Assembly (NCBI GenBank): GCA_036426205.1
Contig: CM071570.1
Coordinates: 139,705,048-139,769,047 of the forward strand
DNA: 64,000 nt
Direction: 5' to 3'
Origin: Ascaphus truei
Lineage: Eukaryota > Chordata > Amphibia > Anura > Ascaphidae
Shown here piece by piece: positions 48,821-61,000 of the stretch (the stretch's first letter is position 1; every line of letters begins with the position of its first letter). Under the pieces are notes generated by a model. It did no database searches and was not told where the DNA came from. It saw only the letters and a program-made list of their open reading frames with translations. A program made the translations under genes and the position numbers.

Positions 48821-49336
48821 TATACAGTGCACAGAGTAAACAAATCCCCACATTACGTAGCAGGTTTATCAGGAAAGATTTTTAGAAAGCAAATAGCTGT
48901 CTGTATAACAAGGCACAAAGTATAAAAAGACTGAGAAACAGAATTATACATGTTCTTCAGCAAAAGCCATATGTATGCAGTCAAATTACATAACGTTGTG
49001 AAACTCATGAGCGGCAGAATAACTGAATAATCCATGGAATTAATTTACTATTTTTAATATACACACAAAAGTCTGACAATAAGAGTCCATCATGGCAGCA
49101 CATATGAGAGATCTGAATAAAGTAAAAGCACTCTGCTCTGCAACATCTTCCATCGTGTTTTAATGTTTATTTCATCATGTATCATTCTGTTTAATAGTTT
49201 TGGAATCTTAACAATACTCAAATATCGCAATAAATAAAGAATACCATTTTTTCTTAGAGGCATGAATGGTGAAAAAATGCTGAACCAACTTTAAAATGCC
49301 ATTGAGAGAGCGCTACTGAGAATAGTGCAATGTATA

Positions 49337-49503
49337 ATTAGATTGTAAGCTCTTTGGCGCAATGACTCCTTTACCTAAATGTTACTTTTATGTCTGAAGC
49401 ACTTCTCCCCTTTATGTGTTATTTATATTATTTGTTATTTATATGATTGTCACGTATATTACTCGATTTACATTAATGGCGCTATATAAATAAATAAAGA
49501 CAT
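49337..49503 (+). repeat. Dispersed repeat with (ACAT)n-like tail
   Basis: Starts ATTAGATTGTAAGCTCTTTG and ends GGCGCTATATAAATAAA followed by GACATACATACATA. Such a tail suggests a retroposon 3' end of CR1/L2 or SINE type. Same family as 34763-34890. Confidence 0.6.
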
Positions 49504-49673
49504 ACATACATAAAAACATTCCTAAAATAGAACATACACAGTCAATTTTACAATTCGGTTTGTATTTCTCAGGAAACGTTATGACATAATGACATATGAC
49601 AGATGTGGAATGTTTGCAGAATTTACAGTACCAAGCCTCACTAGAAAGGTAACTTTAAATCAATGCACTAGTG

Positions 49674-49849
49674 CAGGGCTGGCCAACGCAAGTCCTCAAG
49701 GGCCACCAACAGATCAGGTTTTCAGGATATCCCTGCTTCAGCACTGGTGGCTCAATCAGTGGCACAGTCAGTCACTCTGTGCTGAAGCAGGGATATCCTT
49801 AAAACCTTACCTGTTGGTGGCCCTTGTGGACTGGAGTTAGCCACCCCTG
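49674..49849. mobile_element. Palindromic hAT-like MITE (GGTGGCCAAC family), best copy
   Basis: CAGGGCTGGCCAACGCAAGT to GGAGTTAGCCACCCCTG, 176 bp, with matching inner halves GGATATCCCTGCTTCAGCAC and GTGCTGAAGCAGGGATATCC. The flanks CACTAGTG and CAATAATA agree at five of eight positions, so an old 8-bp duplication is possible but weak. Confidence 0.85.
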
Positions 49850-49961
49850 CAATAATAATGCATCGTAAAAAACTTGTAATTTAACCACTCATCCTTGTAT
49901 ATTATTTATAATGAATATTATCGTAATAATAGGGTGCATGAGGATATTAAAGGAGCATACA

Positions 49962-50009
49962 AAAAATATCCAAGAAGGATATAAAGATTCCTCTTGTTGC
50001 ACTCTCTAT
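49962..50009. repeat. 48-bp boundary repeat, first copy
   Basis: Same sequence as 63356-63403, starting AAAAATATCCAAGAAGG and ending TTGCACTCTCTAT. Here it runs straight into a truncated transposon arm; at the other copy it runs into an 88-bp palindrome. Confidence 0.9.
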
Positions 50010-50607
50010 GGCGTGCCCGGTGGGGGTGGTGCGGCGTGGAGGGGTGAATGAGCGCTGCGGGGCCCCCGATGCTGCGGGGCTTGGTGGGATGGCCGTCAGC
50101 ACGGGGGGGCAATGGGGGGGGCAGGACGACCCTGCGCTACGCCAGGGGGCCCTGTATTGCGGCGCGAGGCCCCTGTGCTGCGGCGGGGGGGAGCCGGACG
50201 CCGGGGGAATCCCCCCCTCCCATCTCCGGTCACGCGTGACAGGGGAAGTGGAAGCCGGAGGGGCATCCCCCCTCCCATCTCCTGTCCCGCGGTGACAGGG
50301 GAATCTGAAGCCGGAGGGGAATCCCCCCTCCCATCTCCTGTCAACGCGGTGACAGGGGAAGCTGAAGCTAAGCCGGAGGGGCATCCCCCCTCCCATCTCT
50401 CCTGTCCCGCGGTGACGGGAAAGCTGAAGCCGAGGGGAATCCCCCTCCCATCTCCTGTCACGCGGTGACAGGGGGAAGCCGGGACCGCGGGGTAAATATG
50501 CACTGATGCGGCCGCCATTTTTATTTTTTTAAATTAGCGCGACCCCGTTAGTAACCGCGGTGGTCTCGGGGTGGACCCCGGAGGACCGTTATAACGGGGT
50601 TTAGCTG
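50010..50607. mobile_element. Transposon right arm, truncated (copy 1)
   Basis: Matches 57432-58037. It carries about five ~56-bp tandem units (50205-50480) with CATCTCCTGTCACGCGGTGACAGGGG hairpins kept short here as CCTGTCACGCGGTGACAGG, and ends TATAACGGGGTTTAGCTG. The left arm is missing. Confidence 0.85.
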
Positions 50608-51999
50608 GTACTCTGTTTGAGTAAAGGGTCCTCAAAGAGGTTTCTTTTCTAGGCCCTCTGTCTGTTGGGGCCCTCTGCTGAATCTTCAGTCTGACCTCCC
50701 CGCGTGTGGAATTACAGGATGGTCCCCCCAGTTTTTTAAGTACGATGCAGATAAAGTAGATGTTGAAGATTAAACAGATATAGTTTTATTAAAATAACAA
50801 CAATACACACTTACAATATAGGAACACCCTCGGTAGGTGGCAGTAAGTCTGCGTCCGTCACATAATCTACCTGTACATCTACACCATTGGATTCCTCTCC
50901 TCTTTTTCTCTGCCTGTGAGACCCTGAAGGAGACCCCTACTTGCTGAACACTAGGAAATCGTTTTAAAGAGAACACAACATTCTTCATGGCTTAACATCC
51001 ATATTTATTACACTTATTTTTCACTTTATATATTCTATATTTCACTTATATAAATCACGCTGCACTTCTTTATTTTCACATTTATTCAACATGTAGCACT
51101 GACAGTATTTCACATGAACAACGCAAAACACGTGTATGGTGGCATCCCCTTGGAACATGAAAAGGGCTTATATATTTAATGTAGAAGTATGTTCCAATAT
51201 TAAAATGATGGAGTTGTTTATTTTATTTTAGCGAGCCCCCCCATTTTTGAACCACTATTTTGTGTAAAGCGTAATAAGCATGGGTTTGAAAGATTCACAT
51301 AGAGATATCACCACCAACTATCTCCAATTTGAGAAAACACTGGGATATTTTTTCCTTTTTTGTCATCTCAATGATTTTTGATGTTGAATACTCTATTAAG
51401 TAGTTCAGGAAAATATGAAATAGTAAAACAACAACTAAAAAACATTGATGAAATCAGCCTTTTTTTAAACTGGACATTTTTTTGCCTGATGATACCATCA
51501 CATTTATACTCAACCACATTCATTTGGCAGGAGCACTGAAAGGCACTTTACATGTGGAAAGGGAAAACGCATCTTGACTGATACACAATGATGAGATCAC
51601 ATGGATGGAATGGTGGCATCTTTCGTACACAAGCAAGTCAACTGAGTTCTCTGTTAGGCAATTAATACATAATGCTGCAGGTTATCAGAATCCCTTATAC
51701 AAGTTGGTAAATGACATTGTTCCCATCCCTTCAGTGTTGGAAGTTTTGAAGTATATTACTTTCATGCTTCAAGGGGTCATCATTATGATTTATTCTTTTT
51801 AAGATATTTTGATAAGGGACCCTGAGTTCTAGCCTGCTCGCCATTAACAAAATTAATGGTTAGAAAGCATTTCATAGGACTCCGAGGTCATGAACTGGGA
51901 TATAACACAATAGCAACTTAACTGCTCTTTGGGTTAGCACCCTATGTCATGGGAGACCACAACTTTTAACACTGATAGCCCTCGGTTGCTATACTTAAC

Positions 52000-52480
52000 A
52001 TGGAGCAGGGGCCGCCGACCAATCAGGACACGGATCGTGAGGCGGCAGCCAATCAGAGGGCTCGCCCGGCTGTGCCAATCGGAGGAGGGGGCTGCTTAGG
52101 CACTCTAGACCGCCCCTCGAAACAGGAGCTGCTGGCGAGCGGGAAATTTGAACTGGCTAATGGAAATCGCGTCTACGGCACTGAGACCCGGCAATGGTTC
52201 CCTTGGCCAGCCGCATACCTCCCGCATGTTAGGCGCCGCCGCAGCGTTCGGGAAGGAACAAAAGGCTCTGCCCCGCTAGAGCCCGTCCCTCAATCAGCCC
52301 TTCCTACTCATTTCCGTCCTTCCTGCCGCCCCCCAGCCCTGCTAACGACACGGCCATTTTCTCTGGTCTGCAGCCAGCTAAGTGAATTACTGGCGCTGCA
52401 CACTGAAAAAATGCCCAAAACAACGGCGGACATTTTTTGGCTTGCTAACTGTTGGGAGGGGGGACACTAACCCAGGGATT
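52000..52480. promoter_or_regulatory. CpG-rich segment with three CCAAT boxes
   Basis: CCAATCAG (about 52018), CCAATCAG (about 52050) and CCAATCGG (about 52076) are spaced at about 30 bp in a CpG-rich stretch flanked by AT-rich DNA, a promoter-like arrangement. A 156-codon frame at 52000-52470 resembles no protein and is frameshifted in the second copy, so it is unlikely to be coding. It could be an alternative BACH2 or antisense promoter, or simply another GC-rich repeat. Confidence 0.35.
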
Positions 52481-54179
52481 AAAAGTGCTTTTCTTTACTA
52501 TACAATCACCGGTCCCCAAAACATACAGTGTTCTCCCTTCCAGACATCACATAGTGATTAGCTCTTTTCTTGAAGGGGTTACACAAAACATTACATTCAG
52601 GCCAAATGAGCGTCCAAGAGCGGCCATTACACACGGTATTGGGGCCAGTCAGCCGGCTTCACCTTTATTAGTGAGGCTGCCTACCGTCACACCTCAAACT
52701 AAATATCAGCTCTTCTATTTAGCGCAATGCGTTCCAGCTGATTAAATTGGGATCCAGCAATGATAATCGATTTTATTTGAAAACTAGTTAAAATACAATT
52801 CTTTTAAAAGGACCCTGTGACTGTCTAATCATTCCGCTCAAACGTTAAAAATACAACGTGTGGGCTATTGCACCTTTAAAGGATTGTGTTCCTGAAGAGG
52901 TGTAGATGACAGCTTTAAGATTCATCTAACGTCCTATCTAGTCTTTCTTAGAAATTTTCTCAGTCGATCCATGTAGAAGACATATTAAAAACAATTGCTT
53001 TTTAGTGGACAAAGCATAAGAACTAAAAAAAAAAAAAAACACATCACTAAGGACCTGTCACGGGCTGGTCTTAAGTCTTGTCAGAGAAGATAAGATCCGA
53101 TGAGCGAGTCGCCAGCACAGTACCTTTGAGCAATCAACTGTGGTCCGCCGAGAGATAGAGCTGTCAGAAATGCAATTGCACCTTAAAATAAACATGCTCA
53201 CTTCTCCCGTTCTTCTCATTCCGTTCCCGTTCCTATCAATCTCCTTTGAGTAGAGCTAGCTAGTGGTAAACAGCCTTCAAGGTGACAGTGAAAACAAGGG
53301 GGAAGGACAAGTAATTTAGCAACTTACTTGTCGGCAGCTTTTCACCCGCCCAAATCCCTTTCTCCTGGGGAGATATCCAATCACAAAAACGGCTAAGACA
53401 GCCTGCTGTGTTCTGTGCATATTTCTTCATGGTCAGGGTTGGTTGTATTGACGCATTCCATTCATTCTAGTCATTTCACGTGATTTTGTTCCACATTGCT
53501 TTTTGATCACAGTTTCCGTTGCTTCCTGCTGCGCTGGGAAAATATGGGGACATGTTGGATTGCTTTTACTACACTTTTCGGAGTTTAAAGTGTTAAATCA
53601 GTCTTATGTTCAGCAGTGCTTTTTATCTTCACTTTTTAATGCGTTTGGATGCCACCTATTTCTCACTAAATTCAATCTTTAATAGTGACGCTTTCCCAGT
53701 AAAGCGTGAGTATCGTGAACATTGTGTTGTGTTGTAGTCAGTATAGTTTTGCTGCTTTGTTTAGCCGCAAGGGTCAAGATTTGCGCTGTTTACTTTGCTG
53801 CTGTTGCCTTTGCATGTGAGGCCACAAACCAATGAGCATTCTTGTAAATATTGTGATGTCTTCACACATTATATATACGGTGTATATATTATAAATCTAA
53901 TTGTTGAGTGAGCTTGCCAAAAAAATTTTATACTGCAATGGTATTCTACCCTTTGAGTGCTTGTCACGTCTCCCATACCTCCCAACCATAAATAATAAAA
54001 AAAGGGTTGTGTGCCGAACACGCCATTTTAGTGAAACTTCTTTGTCTTTGTCACACAAATTGTATTTGTGATGGTGATGTTTTTTAATTAAAAATCAAAA
54101 CACAATTTCAGTGACAAAACCAACAAAAGTGTTACTTAGAACGAATGTGGTACGGCACTATATATTTTATAGTAACTGA

Positions 54180-54572
54180 ATTCCCCGCGTGGGTGACTCT
54201 CTGCGTGGGACGGCGTGTGGTGTGGTGACTGCGTGTGTTGTGTGACTGCGGTGTGTGGGGTGACTGCGTGTGTGTGTGTGACTGCGTGTGTGTGTGTGTG
54301 CGTGACTGCGTGTGTGTGTGTGTGTGTGTGTGCGTGACTGCGTGTGTGTGTGCGTGACTGCGTGTGTGTGAGTGTGTGACTGCGTGTGAGTGTGTGACTG
54401 CGTGTGAATGTGCGTGACTGTGTGTGCGCGACTCTGCGTGTGCGTGACTGCGTGTGTATGAGTGTGTGACTGCGTGTGTGTGTGACTCTGTGCGTGTGTT
54501 ACTGTGTGTGCGTGTGACTCTGCGTATGTGGCTCTGTGTGTGTGTGTATGACTGCGTGTCTGTGAGTGTCTG
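54180..54572. repeat. GTGTGACTGCGT minisatellite (copy 1)
   Basis: Irregular TGTGTGTGACTGCG units. Counterpart at about 61463-61862. The histidine/threonine-rich open frames here are translated repeats. Confidence 0.9.
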
Positions 54573-54611
54573 TAATAATATGCTTGCACTTTTATACCAT
54601 ATTTTGTCCTT

Positions 54612-54692
54612 GGGTTTTAAAGACTTTTTAAATTTATGATTAATAGGCCGTAGTGGATTATTAATCATAAATTTAAAAGGTCTTTAAAAACC
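54612..54692. repeat. Hairpin with ~34-bp arms (copy 1)
   Basis: GGTTTTAAAGACTTTTTAAA with ATTTATGATTAATA is mirrored by TATTAATCATAAATTTAAAA and GGTCTTTAAAAACC around a short GGCCGTAGTGGAT loop. Counterpart at about 61898-61972. Confidence 0.85.
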
Positions 54693-55168
54693 ATTACTAC
54701 TAGGTTATAACTATTATGTGTTTCATTTACGTTGAGTTGTTGGAGTTGGTTAACCTTGCCAGGATTGAATGAAACAGTGGTAACTTTAAGAGAAGTTGGG
54801 TATGTTCATGTGAAGCTGAGATACTGAGCCAACAAGAGCCTCCAAACTGCACCATTCACCCCCCTCTTTTCTGAAAGCCAATATATTGCACGATTGCCAT
54901 ATGTGGCATTGTGTGTGGTAACACATTGTGAGTGCTTTGGAAGACTTTCTTCTAGTTTGTTATAAATGGTTCATTCTACTTTTGCTACATTTTGTGAGAT
55001 TATTAAAAACATTTGATTCCAGGTTTTATTATTTAATACAGCGGTTAAAATTCCTGTTGGGTTTCCTCTTAAATACTGACCAGGAATGCCCAACAGTAGC
55101 GTAATAAAATTTTCCAAGGTGGGAACTTTTGCAGTTTGGTTCATTTTCATAAATAGGACCGCTAATGC

Positions 55169-56592
55169 CATTTCCTTTCACTTTTACGGCACTACTTTTC
55201 TCCAGCCCCCCCCCCCCCCCCCCTGTTCTTTACACCCCCTTCCCCTTAGTTTCTTTCCCCCGGCCCCTGGTGACAATAGGCTGCATTAGCTTGCGGTCAG
55301 TCGCGGATCTCACCGTGCTCAGTTCCGCCAGATTCCCCGTTGCTCTGCTCCTCGGCGTCACCGCGTGACGTCACTTCCGATCGCAGTCGTCCGTCGGTGC
55401 CGCCCACAGATGATCCTCTCTCTTCTCTTGAGACCACGGATCCCACACTACGCGTTTCAGCACGATAGATGGCCGCTTCCCTCAGGAGTTGACCGGGCAC
55501 CCCCCTCCCTTTTTTCCTTTCCCTCTCTTCCCCCCTCCTTTCCCCCCCCCCCTTTTCCTCAATTTATTTGTCTTCATTACTGTCCAGTTTTCTTAGGAGG
55601 ATTAATAGGTTCTGTTCAATTATTCTTTTCTGATATGTTGATAGAACTTTATTTATGTAATAAAATGGGTGTTTTTAACTTAAAACAAATTGTAAGTATA
55701 CATTGTCTTTTTAATTAATTTTCTGTTAGTTCATTGTCTGGTTTCCCAGTTGTACGGACCGATGGCGCGTGTATGTTAGTCTTTGTAGACCGTCCTCTCA
55801 TTCATGAGTGGTTATGTTCAGCTTGGGGTGGACCTTCCCTGGTAGCACTTAGTTCCCCATGTGAGGAGGCGTATCAGGGATTGAGCGCACTATGTTTGCT
55901 CTGTCTTTCCTTAGTGTTATAGAGGACTAGCGGTTTAAAACCCCGCCCCTGATGTGTCACAGAGCCGAACGCACCTTGTGATGCACAATCTGATAGTCTA
56001 CTGGTGGGGCGGGACCAGGGATTGTACCTGAATCTTTGACATTTCGCCCGCATCATTGTTGGAGTGGGGAGGCGTGGTCACGTCGAGATGATGACGCTCC
56101 TTGGGCGTCCGCACCCACCGGTTTTGGCGCGAATCTGGGTCTCAGACAAGGTATTTAAAGAACCTACATATAGGCGGATAGATATCTCCTTGGTAAAGGG
56201 TATGTGGTGTAACACGAAACGCGTGAGGAGGGTCGTTACCTCCGTTTGTTTTATGGATTATAAATAAGGATCTTCTTATCACCTTGGTACCAATTCTGAC
56301 TGTGCGCCAGTGCTCCTTTTTCTACATTGCACCAGCATTTCTACTTGGCAGCATGTTTTGCAGGACATCAGATTTGGGCAATATGTGAGGCAATGTTTAT
56401 TATTATCTTGTCATTATTGGGAACGGGACCATCCCTATGAGGATTACAAGGGGCTTCATTGCTAACCCCATCTTCAGGGATATTTTGGCCCCACAGAGGA
56501 CACTATTTTATTATCTCACTAGCCCTTTAATATGTACCCATTATATTTCATGACAAAATGGATCAGCGCTGGAGCGCATTAATCACTAAATA
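55169..56592. other. Single-copy spacer between the two blocks
   Basis: Not duplicated in the window. Two CpG-containing segments (55270-55510 and 55735-56260) with an ACGCGTTTC or CACGAAACGCGT motif look like pieces of one dispersed repeat in opposite orientations. The C-rich tracts at 55207-55223 and 55500-55560 may be poorly resolved. The motif on the minus strand at 55451-55486 reads CTGAGGGAAGC ... CTGAAACGCGTA; the + strand one at 56201-56226 reads GTGTAACACGAAACGCGTG. Confidence 0.5.
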
Positions 56593-58037
56593 CAGCTAAC
56601 ACCCGTTATAACGCGCCCTCGCTATAACCGTGGATTGGTTATAACGCGGTTTCCCGTGGCTCCCGTGCAACACACTGCACACACTCACTGCACACACTGC
56701 TCATTGCTCACACTGCACACACACTGCCACACTGCCACCACCACACTGCACACTGCCATTCACACACACCTCGGCCCAGACACATGCACACACACTGCAC
56801 ACTGCACACACACTGCTCATTGCCTCACACTGACAAAACTCCCACACACGCACACTGCACACACACTGCTCACTCACATGCCTCACACACTGCACACACA
56901 CTGCTCACAATGACTACACACTGCACACTGGACACAACTGCTCATGTCACACTGCACACATGACACACCTGCTCATTGCTCCACTGCACACATGTAACTG
57001 CTCAACACTGACAACACAACTGCAACAACTGCACACACACTGTGCTCATTGCTCACATGCACACACTGACACACTGACTCCATTGCTCACACTGACACAA
57101 CACACTGTGCTCACAATGCACACACTGCCACACTGCACACACCACTGCTCATGCTCACACTGCACACATGACACTCATCACACTGCACACACACTGCTCA
57201 CACCTGACCACACTCACACTGCACACACCACTGCTCTTGCTCACACTGCACACACTACACACTGCTCATTGCTCACCACTGCACACACTGCACACATGCA
57301 CACTGAGAACACACTGCTCACAACTGACACACAATACACACAACACACACACAACACAACACACTAGCATATACATAATCAGCCTTACCTTGGGGATGAT
57401 TGGTGAGGATGTGGCTGAGGGGGGGGGGGGGGCGTGCCGGTGGGGGTGGTGCATGCTGCGGTGGAGGGGGATGATGGCGGCGCGGGGCCCCCGATGCTGC
57501 GGGGACTTGGATGGCCGGGTACAGCACGGGGGGGCATGGGGGGGGGGCAGGACGACCCTGCGCTACGTGCCAGGGGGCCCTGTATTGCGGCGCGAGGCCC
57601 CTGTGGCTGCGGCGGGGTGGGAGCCGGACGGAGGGGAATCCCCCCTCCCATCTCCGTCACGCGGTGACAGGGGAAGTGGAAGCCGGAGGGGCATCCCCCC
57701 TCCCATCTCCTGTCCCGCTGCGACAGGGGAAGTCTGAAGCCGGAGGGGAATCCCCCCTCCCATCTCCTGTCACGCGGTGACAGGGGAAGCGAAGCTGAAG
57801 CCGGAGGGGCACCCCCCTCCCATCTCTGTCCCGCGGTGAAGGGGAAGCTGAAGCGGAGGGGAACCCCCCTCCCATCTCCTGTCACGCTGGTGGTGACAGG
57901 GGGAAGCCGGGACCGTAGCGGGTAAATATGCACTGATCGGCGGCCCATTTTTATTTTTTTAAATTAGCGCGACCCCGTTAGTAACGCGGTGGTCTCGGGG
58001 TGGACCCCGAGGACCGCGTTATAACGGGGTTTAGCTG
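56593..58037. mobile_element. 1.4-kb TA-flanked DNA transposon, complete
   Basis: Starts CAGCTAACACCCGTTATAAC and ends GTTATAACGGGGTTTAGCTG, agreeing at 21 of 23 terminal bases, with TA on both sides (56591-56592 and 58038-58039). The left arm (56670-57370) is a degenerate CACACTGCACACTG-type minisatellite; the right arm has ~56-bp tandem units (57635-57905). No transposase. Tc1/mariner-like by target site. Confidence 0.85.
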
Positions 58038-61000
58038 TATCTGTTTGAGTAAAGGGTCCTCAAAGGTTTCTTTTCTAAGGCCCTCTGTCTGTTGGGGCCT
58101 CTGCTGAATCTTCAGTCTGACTCTCCCACGTGTGGAATTACAGGATGGTCCCCCAAGTTTTAAGTACGATGCAGATAAAGTAGATGTTGAAGATTAAACA
58201 GATATAGTATTTATTAAAATAACAACAATACACACTTACATATAGGCAACACCTCGGTAGGTGCAGTAAAGTCTGCGTCCGTCACATAAATCTACCTGTA
58301 CTATCTACACCATTGGATTCTCTCTCTTTTTCTCTGCCTGTGAGACCCTGAAGGAGACCCCTACTTGCTGAACACTAGGAAAGCGTTTTTTAAGAGAAAC
58401 AACATCTTCATGGCTTAAAAACAATATTTATTACATTATTTTCACTTTATATATTCTATATTTCACTTATATAAATCACGCTGCACTTCTCTTATTTTCA
58501 CATTTATTCACATGTAGCACTGACAGTATTTCATGAACAACGCAAAACACGTGTATGGGTGGCATCCCCATTTGGAACATGAAAGGGCTTATAAGTTTAA
58601 TGTAGAAGTATGTTCAATATTAAAATGATGGAGTTGTTTATTTATTTTTAGCGAGCCCCCCCATTTTGAACCACTATTTTGTGTAAAGCGTAATAAAGCA
58701 TGGGGTTTAAGATTCACATAGAGTAATCACCAACTATCTCAATTTGAGAAACACTGGGATATTTTTTCCTTTTTGTCATCTCAATGATTTTGATGTTGAA
58801 TACTCTATTAAGTAGTTCAGGAAAATATGAAATAGTAAAACAACAACTAAAAAACATTGATGAAATCAGCCTTTTTTTTTAACTGGACATTTTTTTGCCT
58901 GATGATTACCATCACATTTACTCAACCACATTCTTTGGCAGGAGCATGAAAGGCACTTTACATGTGGAAAGGGGAAAACGCATCTTGATGATACACAATG
59001 ATGAGATCACATGGATGGAATGGTGGCATCTTCGTACACAGCAAGTCAACTGAGTTCTCTGTTAGGCAATTAATAATAATGCTGCAGGGTATCAGAATCC
59101 TTATACAAGTTGGTAAATGACATTGTTACATCCACTTCAGTGTTGGAAGTTTTGAAGTATATTACTTTCATGCTTCAAGGGGTCATCATTATGATTTTTC
59201 TTTTTAAGAATTTTGATAGGGAACCTGAGTTCTAGCTGCTCGCCATTAACAAAATTAAGGTTAGAAAGCATTTCATAGGGACTCCGAGGTCATGAACTGG
59301 GATATAACAATAGCACTTAACTGCTCTTTTGGGTTAGCACCATAGTCAGGGAGACCACAACTTTAACACTGATAGCCGGTGTGCTATACTTAACAGGGGC
59401 AGGGGCGCCGACCATCAGGACACGGATCGTGAGGCGGCAGCCATCAGGGGCTCGCCCGGCTGTGTGCAATCGGAGGAGGGGGCTGCTAGGTATCAGACCG
59501 CCCCTCGAAACAGGAGCTGCTGGCGAGCGGGAAATGGAACTGGCTAATGGAAATCGCGTCTACGGAATGAGACCCGCAATGGTTCCCTTGGCCAGCCGCA
59601 TCCTCCCGCAGTTGTAGGCGCCGCAGCGTCTCGGAGGAACAAAGGCTCTGCCCCGCTGAGAGCCCGTCCCCGGTAATCAGCCCTTCCCTACTCTCCATTG
59701 TCCTGGCACCTAGCCGCCCCCAGCCTCTGCTAACGACACGGCATTTCTCTGTCTGCAGCCCAGCTAAGTGAATTACTGGCGCTGCACACTGAAAAAATGC
59801 CACAAACACGGCGGACATTTTTTGGCTTGCTAACTGTTGGGAGGGGGGGACACTAACCCAGGGATTAAAAGTGCTTTTCTTTACTATACAATCACCGGTC
59901 CCAAAACATACAGTGTTCTCCCTTCCGAAACACTAGTATTAGCTCTTTTTTGAAGGGGTTAACAAAAAACATTACCTTCAGGCCAATAGAAGCGTCACAG
60001 AGGCGGCCATTACACACGGTATTGGGGCAGTCAGCCGGGCTTCACCTTTATTATGTGAGGCTGCCTACCGTCACACCCTAAATATATCCAGCTCTTCTAT
60101 TTAGCGCAATGCGTTCCAGGCTGGATTAAATTGGAAGGAATCCAGCAGCAATGATAATCGGATTTTATTTTGAAGAACTAGTTTTTAAAATACAATTCTT
60201 TTAATAAAGGAAACCATCCTGTGACTGGTCTTAAGGTCATTTCCATCAAAACGTGTAAAAATACAACGTGTGGGCTATTGCACCTTTAAAAAGGATTGTG
60301 GTTCCTGAAAGAGGTGTGAGATGACAGGCTTTTAAGATTCAATCTTCAACGTGTCCCTAGTCATTAGTCTTTTCCCTTAGAAATTTTTCATTCCGTACGA
60401 GATAAGACACAATTTCTGCAGTGTGCAGAAAAATGACAATTGCCATTAAAATAAACAATTGCTCATCTTCTCCAGTCGCCCGAGACAGAGGAGCTTCCTC
60501 AGTACTTCAATCTCCTGATAGAGCTAGCTAGTGGTAAACAGCCTTCAAGGTGACAGTGAAAACAAGGGGGAAGGACAAGTAATTTAGCAACTTACTTGTC
60601 GGCAGCTTTTCACCCGCCCAAATCCCTTTCTCCTGGGGAGATATCCAATCACAAAAACGGCTAAGACAGCCTGCTGTGTTCTGTGCATATTTCTTCATGG
60701 TCAGGGTTGGTTGTATTGACGCATTCCATTCATTCTAGTCATTTCACGTGATTTTGTTCCACATTGCTTTTTGATCACAGTTTCCGTTGCTTCCTGCTGC
60801 GCTGGGAAAATATGGGGACATGTTGGATTGCTTTTACTACACTTTTCGGAGTTTAAAGTGTTAAAGTGTTAATCGTTATGTTCAGCAGTGCTTTTTTATC
60901 TTCACTTTTTAATGCGTTTGGATGCCACCTATTTCTCACTAAATTCAATCTTTAATAGTGACGCTTTCCCAGTAATAGCGTTGAGTATCGTGAACTATTG

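Larger units (their letters stand above)
50010..55168. repeat. ~5-kb duplicated block, copy 1
   Basis: Collinear with 57432-62436 from GCGTGCC to about AATAGGAC. It holds the transposon right arm (to 50607), AT-rich DNA (50608-51990), a CpG-rich CCAAT segment, more AT-rich DNA (52480-54170), a GTGACTGCGT minisatellite, a hairpin and AT-rich DNA to the end. Long parts such as 53260-53600 are identical to copy 2; elsewhere the copies differ mainly by indels. Confidence 0.95.

Noticed and set aside
52000..52470. 156-codon frame in the CpG-rich segment
   Set aside because: No recognisable protein features, and the second copy is broken by several frameshifts; open frames of this size are expected in GC-rich DNA.
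54132..54668. 178-codon His/Thr/Ser-rich frame, and its counterpart near 61376-61876
   Set aside because: Translated GTGTGACTGCG minisatellite.
57385..57948. 187-codon Pro/Arg-rich frame and the similar one at 50096-50518
   Set aside because: Translated 56-bp tandem units of the TA-flanked transposon; open on both strands.
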